A stretch of 64,000 nucleotides of DNA from Spongilla lacustris (GCA_949361645.1 OX442417.1:16091427-16155426), one strand, 5' to 3'. Shown: positions 12,247-24,455, counted from the first letter of the stretch. Numbers and translations are program-made. The notes: a model not told the origin generated them from the letters alone.

Positions 12247-13198
12247 GTGGTGCCGGGACGTGGTTTTCGATCAGAGTGAACAATCAAACAGTAAATTCCC
12301 AATGTTTCGTAATTCCAACTATATGTTGGTGAAAGGGTGGGATAGATCAAATTTGTGAAGGAAAGCAGATATAAAAAGAATGCATCCAAAAGTCACAATG
12401 GCCAAAGTTTGTATACAGAAAGTACAGTTGTGACTTAGCCTTTTCGAAAGAAAAGGTTAATTATATGGTGTTAAAATAATATTAAATTTAGAAGTCCTGC
12501 AACAAACAATCATGATACTGCATGTTCCGTACCTATTCAATGCTTCCATCATAATGCAACAGTGACATACAGTAATGAAGAGTTTTCTACTGGAACAGAT
12601 TGTTACAGCTGTTCTTGAGAGGGATGAATAGATCAGTCATACATGATCAATGTAGCCAAAACATGTGCTGCATTATATAACTTTGACACTGTTCCGGAGT
12701 ACTGGCCTGCTAATCAAAGAAACCAGGCATAGTAGGTAGAATGGGAATACTAAGTGAAGACATGTCTTGACATAACTGTTGAAGCCATTATAAAAATACA
12801 TTTGAATTCCAAAATCCAGATATAACCATGATATAAATTTAATGAACTTGATTCATTGATATTCAGAAATGCATTAAGTTGAACCATTAATAGTCCCAGA
12901 GGAAACTGTTTGATAGAAAATAAAGAGAACAGCTACCAGTCCTATTTTTAGAACAGCAAAGAAAGAGAAGTATTACTTAAAATTAGCGCCAGTGTATTGT
13001 CAGAACATTTCTCACAAATAGAATTTCCAAACACCATACTAAGATGTGTTTGACACTGCCCACAAAGAACACCAGCTCGTTCAAAACTACACTTGATTCA
13101 TGCATTAAATCAAGGTGCCGAGGAAATGCAATAAAATGATTAATCTAGCGAGGATTTGGTCTTGCAATAAATAAAATAAATGAATGAACAATATCAGA
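12247..13198. other. AT-rich stretch without recognisable gene
   Basis: No open frame with recognisable content on either strand. The last 60 bases form the AT-rich 5' flank of the tRNA gene. Confidence 0.4.
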
Positions 13199-13270
13199 TC
13201 CTCGGTAGTATAGTGGTTAGTATCTCCGCCTGTCACGTGGAAGACCCGGGTTCAATTCCCGGCCGGGGAG
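13199..13270 (+). tRNA. tRNA-Asp (GTC)
   Basis: A 72-nt cloverleaf. The acceptor stem TCCTCGG pairs with CCGGGGA, the anticodon loop is CTGTCAC with anticodon GTC at 13232-13234, the internal A box is tagtatagtggttagta and the B box ggttcaattcc. No intron and no encoded CCA; discriminator base G. It is followed within 2 nt by a T-run (cttttttatt), a normal RNA polymerase III terminator. Sequence closely resembles metazoan nuclear tRNA-Asp, so it is probably functional. Confidence 0.97.
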
Positions 13271-13277
13271 CTTTTTT
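13271..13277 (+). terminator. Pol III T-run terminator of the tRNA gene
   Basis: Six T residues directly after the mature tRNA 3' end. Confidence 0.8.
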
Positions 13278-13856
13278 ATTGTACCATATTATTATTATTA
13301 TTTTTGAAAAAGTGCTGCAAAGTCTATTGTAGCCATAGTCATAGTCACTGAACATTCATGCAAGTATAATAAGTTCCATGCTTGGTGTGGTTTTGTGTTT
13401 GTGCGGAGGGGGCGTGGTATGTCTTGACATGGAGAGAAGTATGAGAACATGTCAAATGCAGGGTGTATATATATGTGAATTATATGTGCCCTGGGATATG
13501 TGTCAAGTTGTATGTAACAATGAGCTTTAATTGGGGTATGCTTTGTATGTGACATGTGGATTTTTAAACACTGCCACACAATATGTTGCTTTGCATGGGG
13601 AGGAGAGCCCAGCATAAACTAGTGTGTTTCTAATTGTAGCTTTTTGTTAAAATGCTACGACTAAAAGTCACAAGATGTAGTTGGTGAGACACATCTGGCC
13701 AAAATTGCCCTGGCATTCTGCCTCATGAGGATGAGGCTAAGGCGACAGTAAATGGCTTATATAACCTCAATAAGAGGTCGACATAGCTGGGTGGCCATCT
13801 TTTTTGATAGTTTAGTCAGCACATCGAACCCCCAAACATTTCCACAACCAAAGGGA

Positions 13857-13926
13857 TGCATGACCATCCTCTAAGGGCACATGACCATCCTCTAAGGGCA
13901 CATGACCATCCTCTAAGGGCACATGC
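13857..13926. repeat. 21-bp minisatellite, about 3 copies
   Basis: Direct repeats of catgaccatcctctaagggca. Confidence 0.9.
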
Positions 13927-13999
13927 CTCATCATTTCTAGTGCTTGGATTCTTTTTTTTTTTTTTCTCCTCATCTCAGCTGCATGACGACAGGTTTGAG

Positions 14000-14062
14000 C
14001 TAGTCGGGCAGGTCTTACCACTGACCAAATGCGGTGGTAGGGCCCGCCCGACTAGGTTTGAG
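14000..14062. repeat. Dispersed foldback repeat, also present near 55.85 kb in inverted orientation
   Basis: Arms gctagtcgggcaggtcttaccac and ggtggtagggcccgcccgactag can pair around a short loop (tgaccaaatgc). The complement of most of it (agtcgggcgggccctaccac followed by cgcgtttggtc) occurs at about 55838-55872, so it is a multicopy element. Confidence 0.7.
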
Positions 14063-14590
14063 CCGCTTCTTGTAAAAATTGCAAATTTGGTAGATTGATT
14101 AGTAGGTCATAGATAGTATAGTAAAGTAAAATGCTACTACATGTATTGTGAAGATAATAACTGTCCCATATAAGAGGATATTTGCGGCAAGTGTGTTAGA
14201 ATTGTAGCTACTGCTCATGTAAGGGTTATTAATGACTAGGAATACAGTGCAAAATAGTAAGCATGGTCTATCAGTATATGTCTACTCATAGTCCTCTCCA
14301 ATTAAAGAGCAGTCCAGGTCCTGTTCAGTGCTGTAAAATGAAAATGAATGGCATTAGTATATGCATGGCATATGCACGTGAAAGTAAACAAACATGCTAC
14401 GTAACTGAATATAATTGCATGCCTGTATTGTACCTACGTAGAAATCAATTTACATAATCTCAAGCATACATAACTGATCAACAAAAAAAGGAGAGAATCG
14501 ACGGGTTTTTTTTATTATCATGATTTTGTGAAAATGTTTGATTTTCATGTCTGAACAATTATATAAAAATGCATATATATGCATACCTCA

Positions 14591-15686
14591 TTACTTCCGC
14601 GTTTGGTAATATTGACCTGGTGTCAATTCCTCTTTCATCACTTTGGCGACTTTTTGGTGATATTTCCCTGGCTATGTAGAAATGACAATGGAATAGTATT
14701 AAACGTTTGCGCACGTGATGCAAACAATATATAACATTACATATCGATGGCCAGATGAAACATATGTCACAGTTATAATACTAGTTCCAAATAGATGAAT
14801 GTGCATTAACATATGACCTACACTGAATTACAACGGACATTAAGTGAATTATATGCACTGATGCTCACAACTTTATAACATGCACTGGCATGCATACATG
14901 TATACTGTTTTTAATAATAATTATAACAGCACCTTTTTCAAGACTGAGGTCGGAGTTTAACTTTGTTTTTTGCATGCATGTTTTTCAAGTGGTGTATATA
15001 TGTGTAATTGCATCGTACGTTGCTGTTCGAATAAACATTACAAATGTAAGAAGCGCGTGCACTGCAACTAAACGTCACAAATGATTCTGGCATTATAGTT
15101 AGGCAGCCTCGGTTTGGATGTTTATTTCAGTTTGTTTGATTTCCACATGCAGAGACTGAAATCGAGGTAAATTCCAATTCGGGCATTTATTTTTCAATGA
15201 AATGATGATTAATAGGACAAAAAAAAAAAACCCAGATCTCAGTGTATAGTAAAAGTTCCTTTTCAGGAGCAAAATAGAAACACGTCACGTTTACTGACAT
15301 TGACAAGTCAACTGTTAATAGTTTCTTATATCAACCTGACATCGTTTTATTGCGTATTATAAATCTAGTTATGAACATATATGCATACCTCTTCCTCGTC
15401 GCAGTGTCCATAGGTGGGATCGCAGCCCACTCCGCACCAGGCAGTCCCGTAGCCGCACCACGAATATTGCGAGCAGCAGAGGCTATGTGGACACACTGCA
15501 TCGTCGTAATCAGCTCCGCACCTTCCGATGGTCTGTATCTATATGGAAAGTGCACATCAACTTGTGAGCATGCAGTTGATATTTATCTCACATGCAGACA
15601 AATCCAGTCTAGCAATAGCTGTTATACTGAATTGTATTTATATACACATGCACGCGACGCAATCTATATTATCATCAATAGTATAC

Positions 15687-15718
<32 letters not shown>

Positions 15719-16338
15719 ATATATCCGAAACTGCTTATGGCCCCCCTAATTTCCTTCACTAAATGCTTGTTAGACAAAAGAATCAGTCGTGACCTAGAAA
15801 ATGTTGGTGTCTATATAATAATTAACCAGCGTGCACTCGTTAATTTCTATATACTGCATGATAAAAACATAATTATAATCGAGATTATAATTTTATCCGC
15901 TATAAACCTCACATGTCTAATTTTGCATGCTCGATTTTCTATATTTGCAAAGGTGGATGCACGCATGCATGCGTGAGCGGGCTGCAGTGCATGGCATTTA
16001 ACATACAGATGCCGGGATTGGCGGGAATGGCGTTCCGCATCGGCCGTAATCAGCTTGGCATCCATCTCCACACGCCTCTTTAAAGCCGCACCAACCAGAT
16101 TCCGAACAGCATCCTATTAGACACTTCACATCATCAAAATCTGGTCCGCATCTTCCACGAGCCTGTGTCATAAAAATACATGTATATTCATAGCGGTTAT
16201 CCTAACGTTATACCATACATCATTGACGGTAAATAGCTGCAGACTCACATCCGACATCTTTTCGAGCCGATATTGTGCTTCCGCGGCATGAGTCCCCAAA
16301 ACAACGAGAGCTGCGAAGAACACCAAGTGATTCAGCAT
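14591..16338 (-). CDS. Secreted protein with two hevein-type (chitin-binding type 1) domains
   Basis: Four exons on the minus strand, all joined in phase 0: 16249-16338, 16007-16162, 15389-15538 and 14591-14671 (stop TAA), giving 158 aa. Donors are gtgagt, gtatgt, gtatgc; acceptors are acacag, catatag, acatag. Residues 1-22 are a signal peptide ([21 protein letters not shown]). Domain 1 (about residues 34-73) has the RCG...C...GCCS..GWCG...CG.GCQ..YGRC layout; domain 2 (about 87-127) has RCG..YDDAVC...LCCS..WCG...WCG.GC...YGHC. These are the conserved Cys and aromatic positions of hevein-like lectin domains, which bind chitin or N-acetylglucosamine oligomers outside the cell. The tail is short and basic (ends YYQTRK). 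If intron 2 is retained, the reading stops just after domain 1. The start was chosen by the signal peptide and a TATA box upstream. Confidence 0.85.
15688..15718. repeat. Poly-C tract in intron 3 of the hevein-domain gene
   Basis: 31 consecutive C. Similar tracts occur at 17075-17106, 50356-50382, 55743-55768, 54861-54882 and throughout 59.4-61.6 kb, so long C/G homopolymers are a genome-wide habit here. Exact lengths may be unreliable. Confidence 0.9.
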
Positions 16339-16407
16339 TGTGTAGTGCAGTACTAACAGATGGCGTTTGGTTTTCAGTCAGGTGAAATATTCTAACTATT
16401 GCACGTG

Positions 16408-16415
16408 CTTATATA
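16408..16415 (-). promoter_or_regulatory. TATA box of the hevein-domain gene
   Basis: The minus strand reads TATATAAG about 70 nt upstream of the ATG, next to a CACGTG E-box (16402-16407). A start of transcription near 16380 would give a short leader. Confidence 0.55.
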
Positions 16416-16661
16416 CTTGCACTCAGCTATATAGCCAGTATTTGAGAAATTTCGCAGCTCACCTCGCGCAAAACAAAGTCGGCGGCGCAATATATGTCTG
16501 GTCTGTACAAACACGAGGCTTTAATTTCTAACAAATTGCCACGAATTACCAATAAACTTGTGAGCGAATTCTTGCCGCGTGGCAGTCAACAACGTACTTT
16601 GAGCTGTCGGTCGGGTCCCGGCTATAGCAATTAATCATTGCACTGACTGATTATTGTCCAT

Positions 16662-16757
16662 ATCATAGGACCCTTATCATAGGACCCTTATCATAGGACC
16701 CTTATCATAGGACCCTTATCATAGGACCCTTATCATAGGACTCATATCATATAGGAC
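16662..16757. repeat. 14-bp minisatellite
   Basis: About six copies of ataggacccttatc in direct order, the last ones diverged. Confidence 0.9.
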
Positions 16758-17073
16758 ACTATTGGCACTGCACTGATGGTTAGGCGCCCGGGGGCCCAAT
16801 CACTATTAATAATTAGATGTCACTATAGCGTTTGACCATATAATTTGATATCAACCATTTGCTTAAAGCAACTGGCGGTGATAGATTCTAAGTGCTTTGT
16901 TATTATATATTACTGAATCCTTACAAACGACATGCATTACTGAGTACAGACATCCCTATATAGATATCTGCGGATGTTGTATTCCCGGCGAGGTAAGTCT
17001 AAGCCTGGAGCTTGAGCACAGAGAACTCGTGCATGCTCCAGCTAAGACGTGCGCACGTGCCTTAGCTTTTCAC

Positions 17074-17106
<33 letters not shown>

Positions 17107-18325
17107 ATGATCGATTAATAGCTCTAAAAAATATGTGATGGTAACAACACCACCATCATGCACTTCATAAGCCATATGTAGGAACATGTCAGGCGTGGGC
17201 TACAGGTCTTCGTGACGGGAAGAATAGATATATGGCTGCATGTGCATGTGGCGTGCCACTTTGTATAGCGGCATCTCTGTCCCTTTATTTAGCATTTGTG
17301 CAGCTGACCCCGTGCAAACGCCTAAGGCTCTAATTTGCCGATAAATATGCGAGCGAATTCTTCACATGGCTATAGTAGCCTAGCCTAGTACACATGATTG
17401 ACACCCTCGGGCCGTCGGGCGAATCCACTGACTATTCATATAACTGTCAACATGGCCCGTATATCATCTATCTGTCCCCACAGGACACTCTGTCTCAACC
17501 TCGACAAATATATATATATATATATATTATATAATTATATATATATATTCTCAGGGACATACAGATTATAGCTATGCAATGCATGGCATAACAGCGTTAG
17601 AGCTGATTCTATTAATCAAGTAATATAATTGCATTTATTGATTAATAAAACATGTACATACGTAAAATACACAACTAACTACACCACACATCTAGATCTA
17701 CAATGCACTTCTACTCAACATCGCTCTTGAGTTGGCATTAATTAGGGACATGTTCAGACGACCATATAGTAATAATTATTATTATTAATTATGTGCATCT
17801 TTTTGTTTGGTGATTCCTGCTAAGAAAAGCCTGCTATTCTCTTTTTTGTTAATCATAAAACGAATTTTAATTATTCAACCATGACTGATTAGTTCAAAAC
17901 AAAGAAGAATGACAAGGACATAAGCAATAAAGACTGATTTAAGCATGACATATTACATTCAGGCAAAGCTGAACCTGCATGCACCATCATCCAATCCCAT
18001 TGCACTCCTCCATTTGGTGTGAGAGCCCCTCAAACAGAAGTTTTTGCTTAGTGTTGGATTTTTTCCACTTATGAACAAGTTTCTCAGCAAGGTGTTTCAC
18101 AAAAAAGAATTTGCTTCTGGACCCAGGACTCTGTCCACTGACACAACAAGAGCTGTGAAGGAAGAGCTGCTGCTTCAGAGCACTTCCTTTTCTCTTCCTC
18201 CTCAGCTGATAATGAAGTGAGAATCAGTGGCAGTGACAGCTCGTTTAGAGCGTGACAGGGCGTCAGTGTCTGTGACGCGTACATGTACATCAAACTACGG
18301 CACGGTCTGGGGCTCAGATTCGCCA
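17107..18325. other. No recognisable gene
   Basis: Contains a (TA)n tract at about 17507-17550 that can fold on itself, and AT-rich sequence. An 80-codon minus-strand open frame ending at 18084 has no recognisable domain, and its start abuts the minisatellite. Confidence 0.4.
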
Positions 18326-18965
18326 TTAGGGAGGGTACACCTTCATCATCATTAAGGAGGGTACACCTTCATCATCATTAGGGAGGGTACACCTTCATCA
18401 CCATTAGGGAGGGTACACCTTCATCATCATTAGGGAGGGTAAACCTTCATCATCATTAGGGAGGGTACACCTTCATCATCATTAGGGAGGGTACACCTTC
18501 ATCATCATTAGGGAGGGTACACCTTCATCATCATTAGGGAGGGTACACCTTCATCATCATTAGGGAGGGTACACCTTCATCATCATTAGGGAGGGTACAC
18601 CTTCATTACCATTAGGGAGGGTAAACCTTAGGGAGGGTACACCTTCATCACCATTAGGGAGGGTACACCTTAGGGAGGGTACACCTTCATCATCATTAGG
18701 GAGGGTACACCTTCATCATCATTAGGGAGGGTACACCTCCATCACCATTAGGGAGAGTAAACCTTCATCATCATTAGGGAGGGTACACCTTCATTACCAT
18801 TAGGGAGGGTACATCTTCATTGCCATTAGGGAGGGTACACCTTCATCATCATTAGGGAGGGTACACCGTCATCGCCATTAGGGAGGGTACACCTTCATCA
18901 TCATTAGGGAGGGTACACCTTCATCATCATTAGGGAGGGTACACCTTCATCGCCATTAGGGAGGG
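18326..18965. repeat. 26-bp minisatellite, about 24 copies, G-rich
   Basis: Unit ttagggagggtacaccttcatcatca with variants (caccattag, cgccattag, shortened units). Each unit starts TTAGGGAGGG, so the plus strand has closely spaced GGG runs that could form G-quadruplexes. It is not telomeric, because the periodicity is 26, not 6. Confidence 0.95.
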
Positions 18966-19789
18966 GTCATCATCCATTAGCCTCTTGAATGACTGATTCT
19001 TTTAAAAACAAGTGATGCTAAGTCCCCAATAACATCTCCGATTGGGTTATCAGACCTCCCTCCTTGCAGTCCAGAGCATGCTCCAAACTAGTTGCAGCTC
19101 CACTATTCTCTAATAATAATCACACCAGTAACCCTGAACACATCTGTGGGAGCAGCAGCCTATGCTGCTGAACTTAATTAGAAAGCATGCGGCCAATGGC
19201 ACTATGCAGACCCCCTAGCTGTAGAAACTTATGGTAGCTGGGGGATGGAAGCTCGAAGTGTTATTTTCCATCTCGCCTCTCTACTTGCCATCCCACACAC
19301 ACACCCAAAGTGCTGACAGTGACTGAAATCTATGGCCGTGTCACTGGTGAGGTCAGTGGCTAGGGCTATAATGGGAAAAGAAAATGTCTGGATACGTTGG
19401 TAAAACTAGATTTGTTTAGCTTGTAAGTTGGTATAATTGCAAGTTTGCATATACGTTTGATGCTGTATTAATAATAGTAATAATAGCAATGAAATACTTA
19501 TGGCTACTGAAGCACCATGCACACTTATATCTTTCTTGCCTTGCCTCTCGCCTGATTGTTCTACTAGACTAAACTGCTCCGGTCAAATCTCACGCTACCT
19601 CAACACTGCATACATACAGTTGGTTCTTGTCCGATCAAATGCATGCAAGGGCACTGCTATCGCATCAGCTCTGACATCCCAACTTAACTATAGATTAACA
19701 TTCAGCAGGCCGGTCATTGTTCTTGTGTATATTTTATTTGTGTATGCAGTAATAATTAAATTTTACCTACTTTTAGTACTGACATATCA
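18966..19789. other. No recognisable gene
   Basis: Short frames only; a 98-codon plus-strand frame at 19500 has unremarkable content and no visible splice context. Confidence 0.4.
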
Positions 19790-20640
19790 CAGCTAGAACT
19801 ACGCCTGTTTACACTACCTGCTCGAATGGAAGGAATGGGTGTTAACAACCCTGTTGAAGCAGCAAGAACAGCCCTTATTACTTCCAGAGCATGCGCTGAT
19901 GTAATTGGTACAGCAATAAAAGGCAAGGGAGATTTCTCGGTATACGATCACCTGCAACAGATGACACAGGCAAAGAAGGGGATGAATCATGGGATTACAG
20001 GATTTCAAGAAGATAAGCTAAATTTGATACTGACATCTCTGAGTGAAGGGAAGAAGCAAGCAATTCAAAGAGTAGTAAAGGGCAAGACATCCACCTGCAG
20101 CTGGCTGACTGTACTACCAGTATCCCACCACCACTTTGACCTCTCACCATCAGAATTTCGTGATGCTTTGGCTATCACCAATGCTTTGGATTGCAGAAAA
20201 GGTGGTTTGATCATCTAACGCACAATGAGGTGAGAGATGCCTTGGGTGATCTTGCATCCATTGCATTTAGGGATGTGATAAGAGAACCAATTGTGAGAGA
20301 TGCTGATCCTGTGAGAGGTCTACCTGCCTTGGTAGCTGATCTTGGTGCGAGAGGATTGTCAGACTAAGGCGTTACTTGATATTCGTGTCATGGACACTGA
20401 CACCCAGTCATATACTAGCCGCACTGTTAATTCTGTTCTCCTATCAGCTGAGAATGAGAAGAAAAAGAAATATCTGGATGCATTTGAGGCTAGACATGCA
20501 TCTTTCACCCCTTTTGTCACCTCAATTGATGGTGTCCTAGCTCGAGAAGCTAACTCTGTCATAAAGCTTTTAGCAACCAAAATAGCATTAAAGTGGGAAA
20601 AACCACTAATGTGCTTGAGTATGGTATTTATTCCTTTGTA
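19790..20640 (+). mobile_element. Remnant of a retroelement pol C-terminal region
   Basis: Plus-strand frames read LFTLPARMEGMGVNNPVEAA near 19807, SWLTVLPVSHHHFDLSPSEF near 20105, HNEVRDALGDLASIAF near 20225, and then LLDIRVMDTDTQSY and a long KKKKYLDAFEARHASFTPFV block at 20370-20512. This ordered set of motifs is the conserved tail of a multicopy reverse-transcriptase family common in cnidarian and other invertebrate genomes. At least two frameshifts break it (near 20200 and 20360), and a cysteine-rich segment is missing. The exact element class is uncertain. It lies next to a duplication breakpoint. Confidence 0.6.
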
Positions 20641-20916
20641 TTTTATGATTATCCTGTATTTATATTTTTAAAATGTTAGTGTACTTATGTATGCCTGAAT
20701 GTTACATTTGAATGGTAACATTTTACCTGCTGATTGCTACGCTCTATATATCCCATCTAATTAATAAGAGGAGGTGCGGTGTTTGTTTTGTGTGTGTGTG
20801 TGTGTACATTTGTGCATCCACAATACATTCAACCACATAAATGTCGTTCAATGTCGCAATACCTTGCGCGCTATTGGGTTTCCAATAAAACAAATAGTAG
20901 TTAATGAATACGTAAA

Positions 20917-20940
20917 TCCTCGGTAGTATAGTGGTTAGTA
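20917..20940 (+). pseudogene. Truncated tRNA-Asp (5' 24 nt only)
   Basis: TCCTCGGTAGTATAGTGGTTAGTA is identical to the first 24 nt of the intact tRNA-Asp at 13199. It stops abruptly at 20940, where sequence homologous to 32198 onward (the 3' edge of a COPS2 exon) begins. It therefore marks a breakpoint of the segmental duplication. Confidence 0.9.
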
Positions 20941-21309
20941 CCTGTGGGCACTCAGAATCTTCTCAAACTCCACGATGTCATCATTTTGATAAGCACTGAT
21001 CAGACTGGTCATAGCCTTGATCTCGGGGTTGTTCTTATAAGGTTTGGCCTGGGGAGGAGGGGGCACGTAAGAACAATATGGGGGAGGAGCCGATGGTAAC
21101 TAGGGGAGAGGGGATTATGCGTGCAGCCGGGCTAACCTCTTGAGAATCAAAAGGGTTAACACTGGATTTTGTCAGCATGTTAGCCAAGACCAGGTACTTG
21201 AGGCATACCAGTCGCCTGCATAAAGGCATAGAACATGTGAGGCATTGTGGTACCAACAAACCTCCCTCCTTATGTACATGTAGGACAGCCATCTTCTCAT
21301 ATGAGATAC

Positions 21310-21470
21310 ACTTATATAGTCATAGGTGGCAGAAGTGCCATGGTCACCTGACACAAGTGTCATGGTCACCTGACACAAGTGTCATGGTCACCTGACACAA
21401 GTGTCATGGTCACCTGACACAAGTGCCATGATCACCTGACATAACTGTCATGGTCACCTGACATAACTAC
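21310..21470. repeat. 21-bp minisatellite (tcacctgacacaagtgtcatgg)
   Basis: Seven to eight copies, the last ones diverged; copy B (32552-32610) has only about two. Lies in a COPS2 intron. Confidence 0.9.
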
Positions 21471-22399
21471 CAAGTCATCAGACATGGCTTCCTGCCATGG
21501 GTGCTGTTTATATAGTGCAACATATTGATCTAAAGGTATAGGTGATCATAAAAATTTATTTTGCCAAACTTCTACTGGCATTTGTATGCCAAACGTCCCC
21601 CCTGTAGCTATAGTAAGCGTCCATATACCACACACCACACCACACCACATACAAGTCTGTGTGAGCCTTGCCAAATTCCCCTTCTCTGAGATGCATCTTT
21701 CCTCCACACTCTACACACACACGCACACACACATACACACACATTCCAGTATACCAAGGCCAGCATGATAGGACCCTCCACACCACACCCACCTAGGCCC
21801 CGCCCCCAACCTGCCTCAGACTTGATGTGAAGAGAGAGCCTACAATGGGTACAGTAGCCATGGTAACAGCACCTCATACCCATACAGTAGCCATGGTAAC
21901 AGCTCGGGGTACAGTAGCCATGGTAACAGCTCATACCATTGGGGTACAGTACTTAGCCTTGGTAACATCGCCTCATACCAATAAGGTACCATAGCTTTGC
22001 ATCATTACACTAAATATTAACCATGATCCAATGATCGAAATGTTCATTCAGTAAAAAGGATAATTTATTTAATAAAAGCCTCATGCGATAGGCTAGGCAT
22101 GAGATTGGGTTCTTACATATATGTGCATGAGACACTAGATTTGAGTGGTCTGTGATTACCACACCTCCACCACCCCCCGTCCCAAACATTTGCTCCTCCC
22201 CAGGCCATACCTTCAGTTTCTTGTTGTTCTTCTGCTCGGTGTACATCTGTATCTCGAGGGCGTACACCTCCAGTAGACGTGTGCCCTTCTTCACATCATC
22301 CATGGACTGACAGGACACATGGAGCTGCTTGATAATCTTAGCCAGCCGACTGAAGTCACCTTGGTCAAAACACAGCTTGCCTAGCTGGAGTGTACAGAC

Positions 22400-22710
<311 letters not shown>

Positions 22711-23169
22711 TAACAACAAATACACTGCTCTGGGAGTTCTGGGAGCCTACTGACACGCCCACAGGAAGTGGTGGACACACCTACTCACCTTAGTGTTAGT
22801 TTTGAACCACAGCCAGTCATTTTTGGCATCCCTCAGAGCATCAAGTGTTGTCTCATAGAACCACTGCAGAAGGTCAGTCTGAAAAGGTGTGCATTAAAAG
22901 GAGACAAGGGTGTGCATTAATAAGAGACAAGATACCCTGACGTATGTATATGTAAGAGACGGCAGTCCATGGACGAAGATGGTGATGGGAAAAATTTTAA
23001 GGCATGTGTAGGTGATATGGAGGGTGTGGAGGGTGGGGGGTGAGGGAATAAGGGTTCAGTGGTGTGTTGGGTGAGGGTTCAGTGATGGTGTGATGCATTC
23101 AGCTTTTGATAATGCAGGATGATATGGCACAATGGTTGTGATATACTAGTAGTCAGTACTATCATTGAT

Positions 23170-23220
23170 CTTGAATAAGTGGGTCATGATGTTATAATGT
23201 CATGACCCACGTATTCACGA
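23170..23220. repeat. Short hairpin-forming inverted repeat
   Basis: gaataagtgggtcatga and tcatgacccacgtattc pair at 16 of 17 positions around a 10-nt loop. In copy B (about 34622-34662) the right arm has changed so that tcttgaat instead pairs with attcaaga. Confidence 0.6.
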
Positions 23221-23452
23221 TGAACCACAAGTAATTTTTCAAACCCATGAAAGGGTTAAACAAGAAACTGCTGTACTGATATAAATATCAATTTAGAGAA
23301 TTGAATGGTTGATTATTCAGTAACCTTATCAAACTATTGTTCATGATTTTATTTAACACACAAATGAACAGGATGAAGTATCTATGATTTAATTAGGAAT
23401 TACATGTAGGAGTGGTGGCATGTGGTCATTGGTTATGGCTGTTGTGTGACAT

Positions 23453-23464
23453 TGCGCATGCGCA
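23453..23464 (+). promoter_or_regulatory. NRF-1-type palindromic promoter site, copy A
   Basis: TGCGCATGCGCA is the consensus binding site of the NRF-1 family of transcription factors. The same 12-mer is found at the same place in copies B (34928-34939) and C (48152-48163), in each case upstream of the leader exon of the kelch gene. Confidence 0.6.
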
Positions 23465-23499
23465 GTTTAGAAAGGAAAGGGCGCCTATACGTCGTCAGT

Positions 23500-23574
23500 T
23501 CATTCTGAGCAGTTGAGCGTTAAGAAGTGGTTTATAAACGCTGCGTTGATTTGGTCCTCGGTGGAAATTTTGAG
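23500..23574 (+). other. 5' UTR leader exon of the kelch-Roc-COR-CARD gene, copy A
   Basis: Conserved block in all three copies ending TGGAAATTTTGAG|gtgagt (donor at 23575). The matching acceptor is tttctctatag at 24995, just before the coding exon. No start codon reads into the coding frame, because an in-frame TAA lies immediately before the ATG at 25005. The 5' end of the exon is a guess. Confidence 0.55.
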
Positions 23575-24455
23575 GTGAGTGTATTGGATGCAGTGGCGTA
23601 GCCAGTATTGATGGGCACACACTGCTAGTGTTACTAACATCCAGAGGGGGTAGCGTTGGGGTATTGTGTCTAGCCATCGCGCACCTTACAGTTGCTTGAG
23701 CATGTACGTGAAGCCGGAATTTTTTTCTTAGTGTACGAGCGCGTCGAGCCGAGGGGAGCGCGTATACCTGAATCTGCCACTGCCATCTGTAGGCCTAAGC
23801 TCCCCCATCGGAACCAACGGTTTTTTTAAAATTTATTTATTTATATATATATCAAGAAACTGATTTTACGTGAACTTGGCGAGCGTACTTATACGATGTA
23901 GTAGAACTGCCGACGCTTAAAAAGCTCATGCAACGAAGATTTAAGCCTCACTCGAACGTTAAAAGTTTGAAAGGTCGGAACTGCGGTAAACGTCATGTGT
24001 CCGTAGTAAAAAAAACCCCCTCAAATTATGTCATTTTACCAAATATGGGCAACATGATGTAACTGCGGTTGGAGGGTACAGTCTTCTACAGTGTAAACAA
24101 TGACATAATTCTTAATACATGTATGATGTCCAGTCAATATAGTGCTCAATCCATACAGCGCGCTTGTCACAAAGAGTATTTAGAGAGTAGAAAAGTAGAA
24201 AACCAAAAATACCATTTTTACACAATAAAAACATGCAACGAGGATGCTAATTACATTTTTAGAATCAGCATGCATCTCTGCATCATATCATATGAAAACA
24301 ACAATATCACGTGACGACCTTGAGCAAATTTCTTTTTGCAAGTACACCAATACGCCCCCAGTGGTTATGGAGATTGGTACTGATCATCGTATTTCAGAGG
24401 TCTGCTGAGACTAAGGGCTATACGGCTACAAAAATTTCCACTTTTAAGGAATCAT

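Noticed and set aside
18326..18965. Telomeric repeat (TTAGGG)
   Set aside because: TTAGGG appears once per 26-bp unit and is not tandem, so not telomeric.
20917..20940. tRNA-derived SINE head
   Set aside because: Only 24 nt of tRNA, ending exactly at a duplication breakpoint, with no SINE body or A-rich tail after it.
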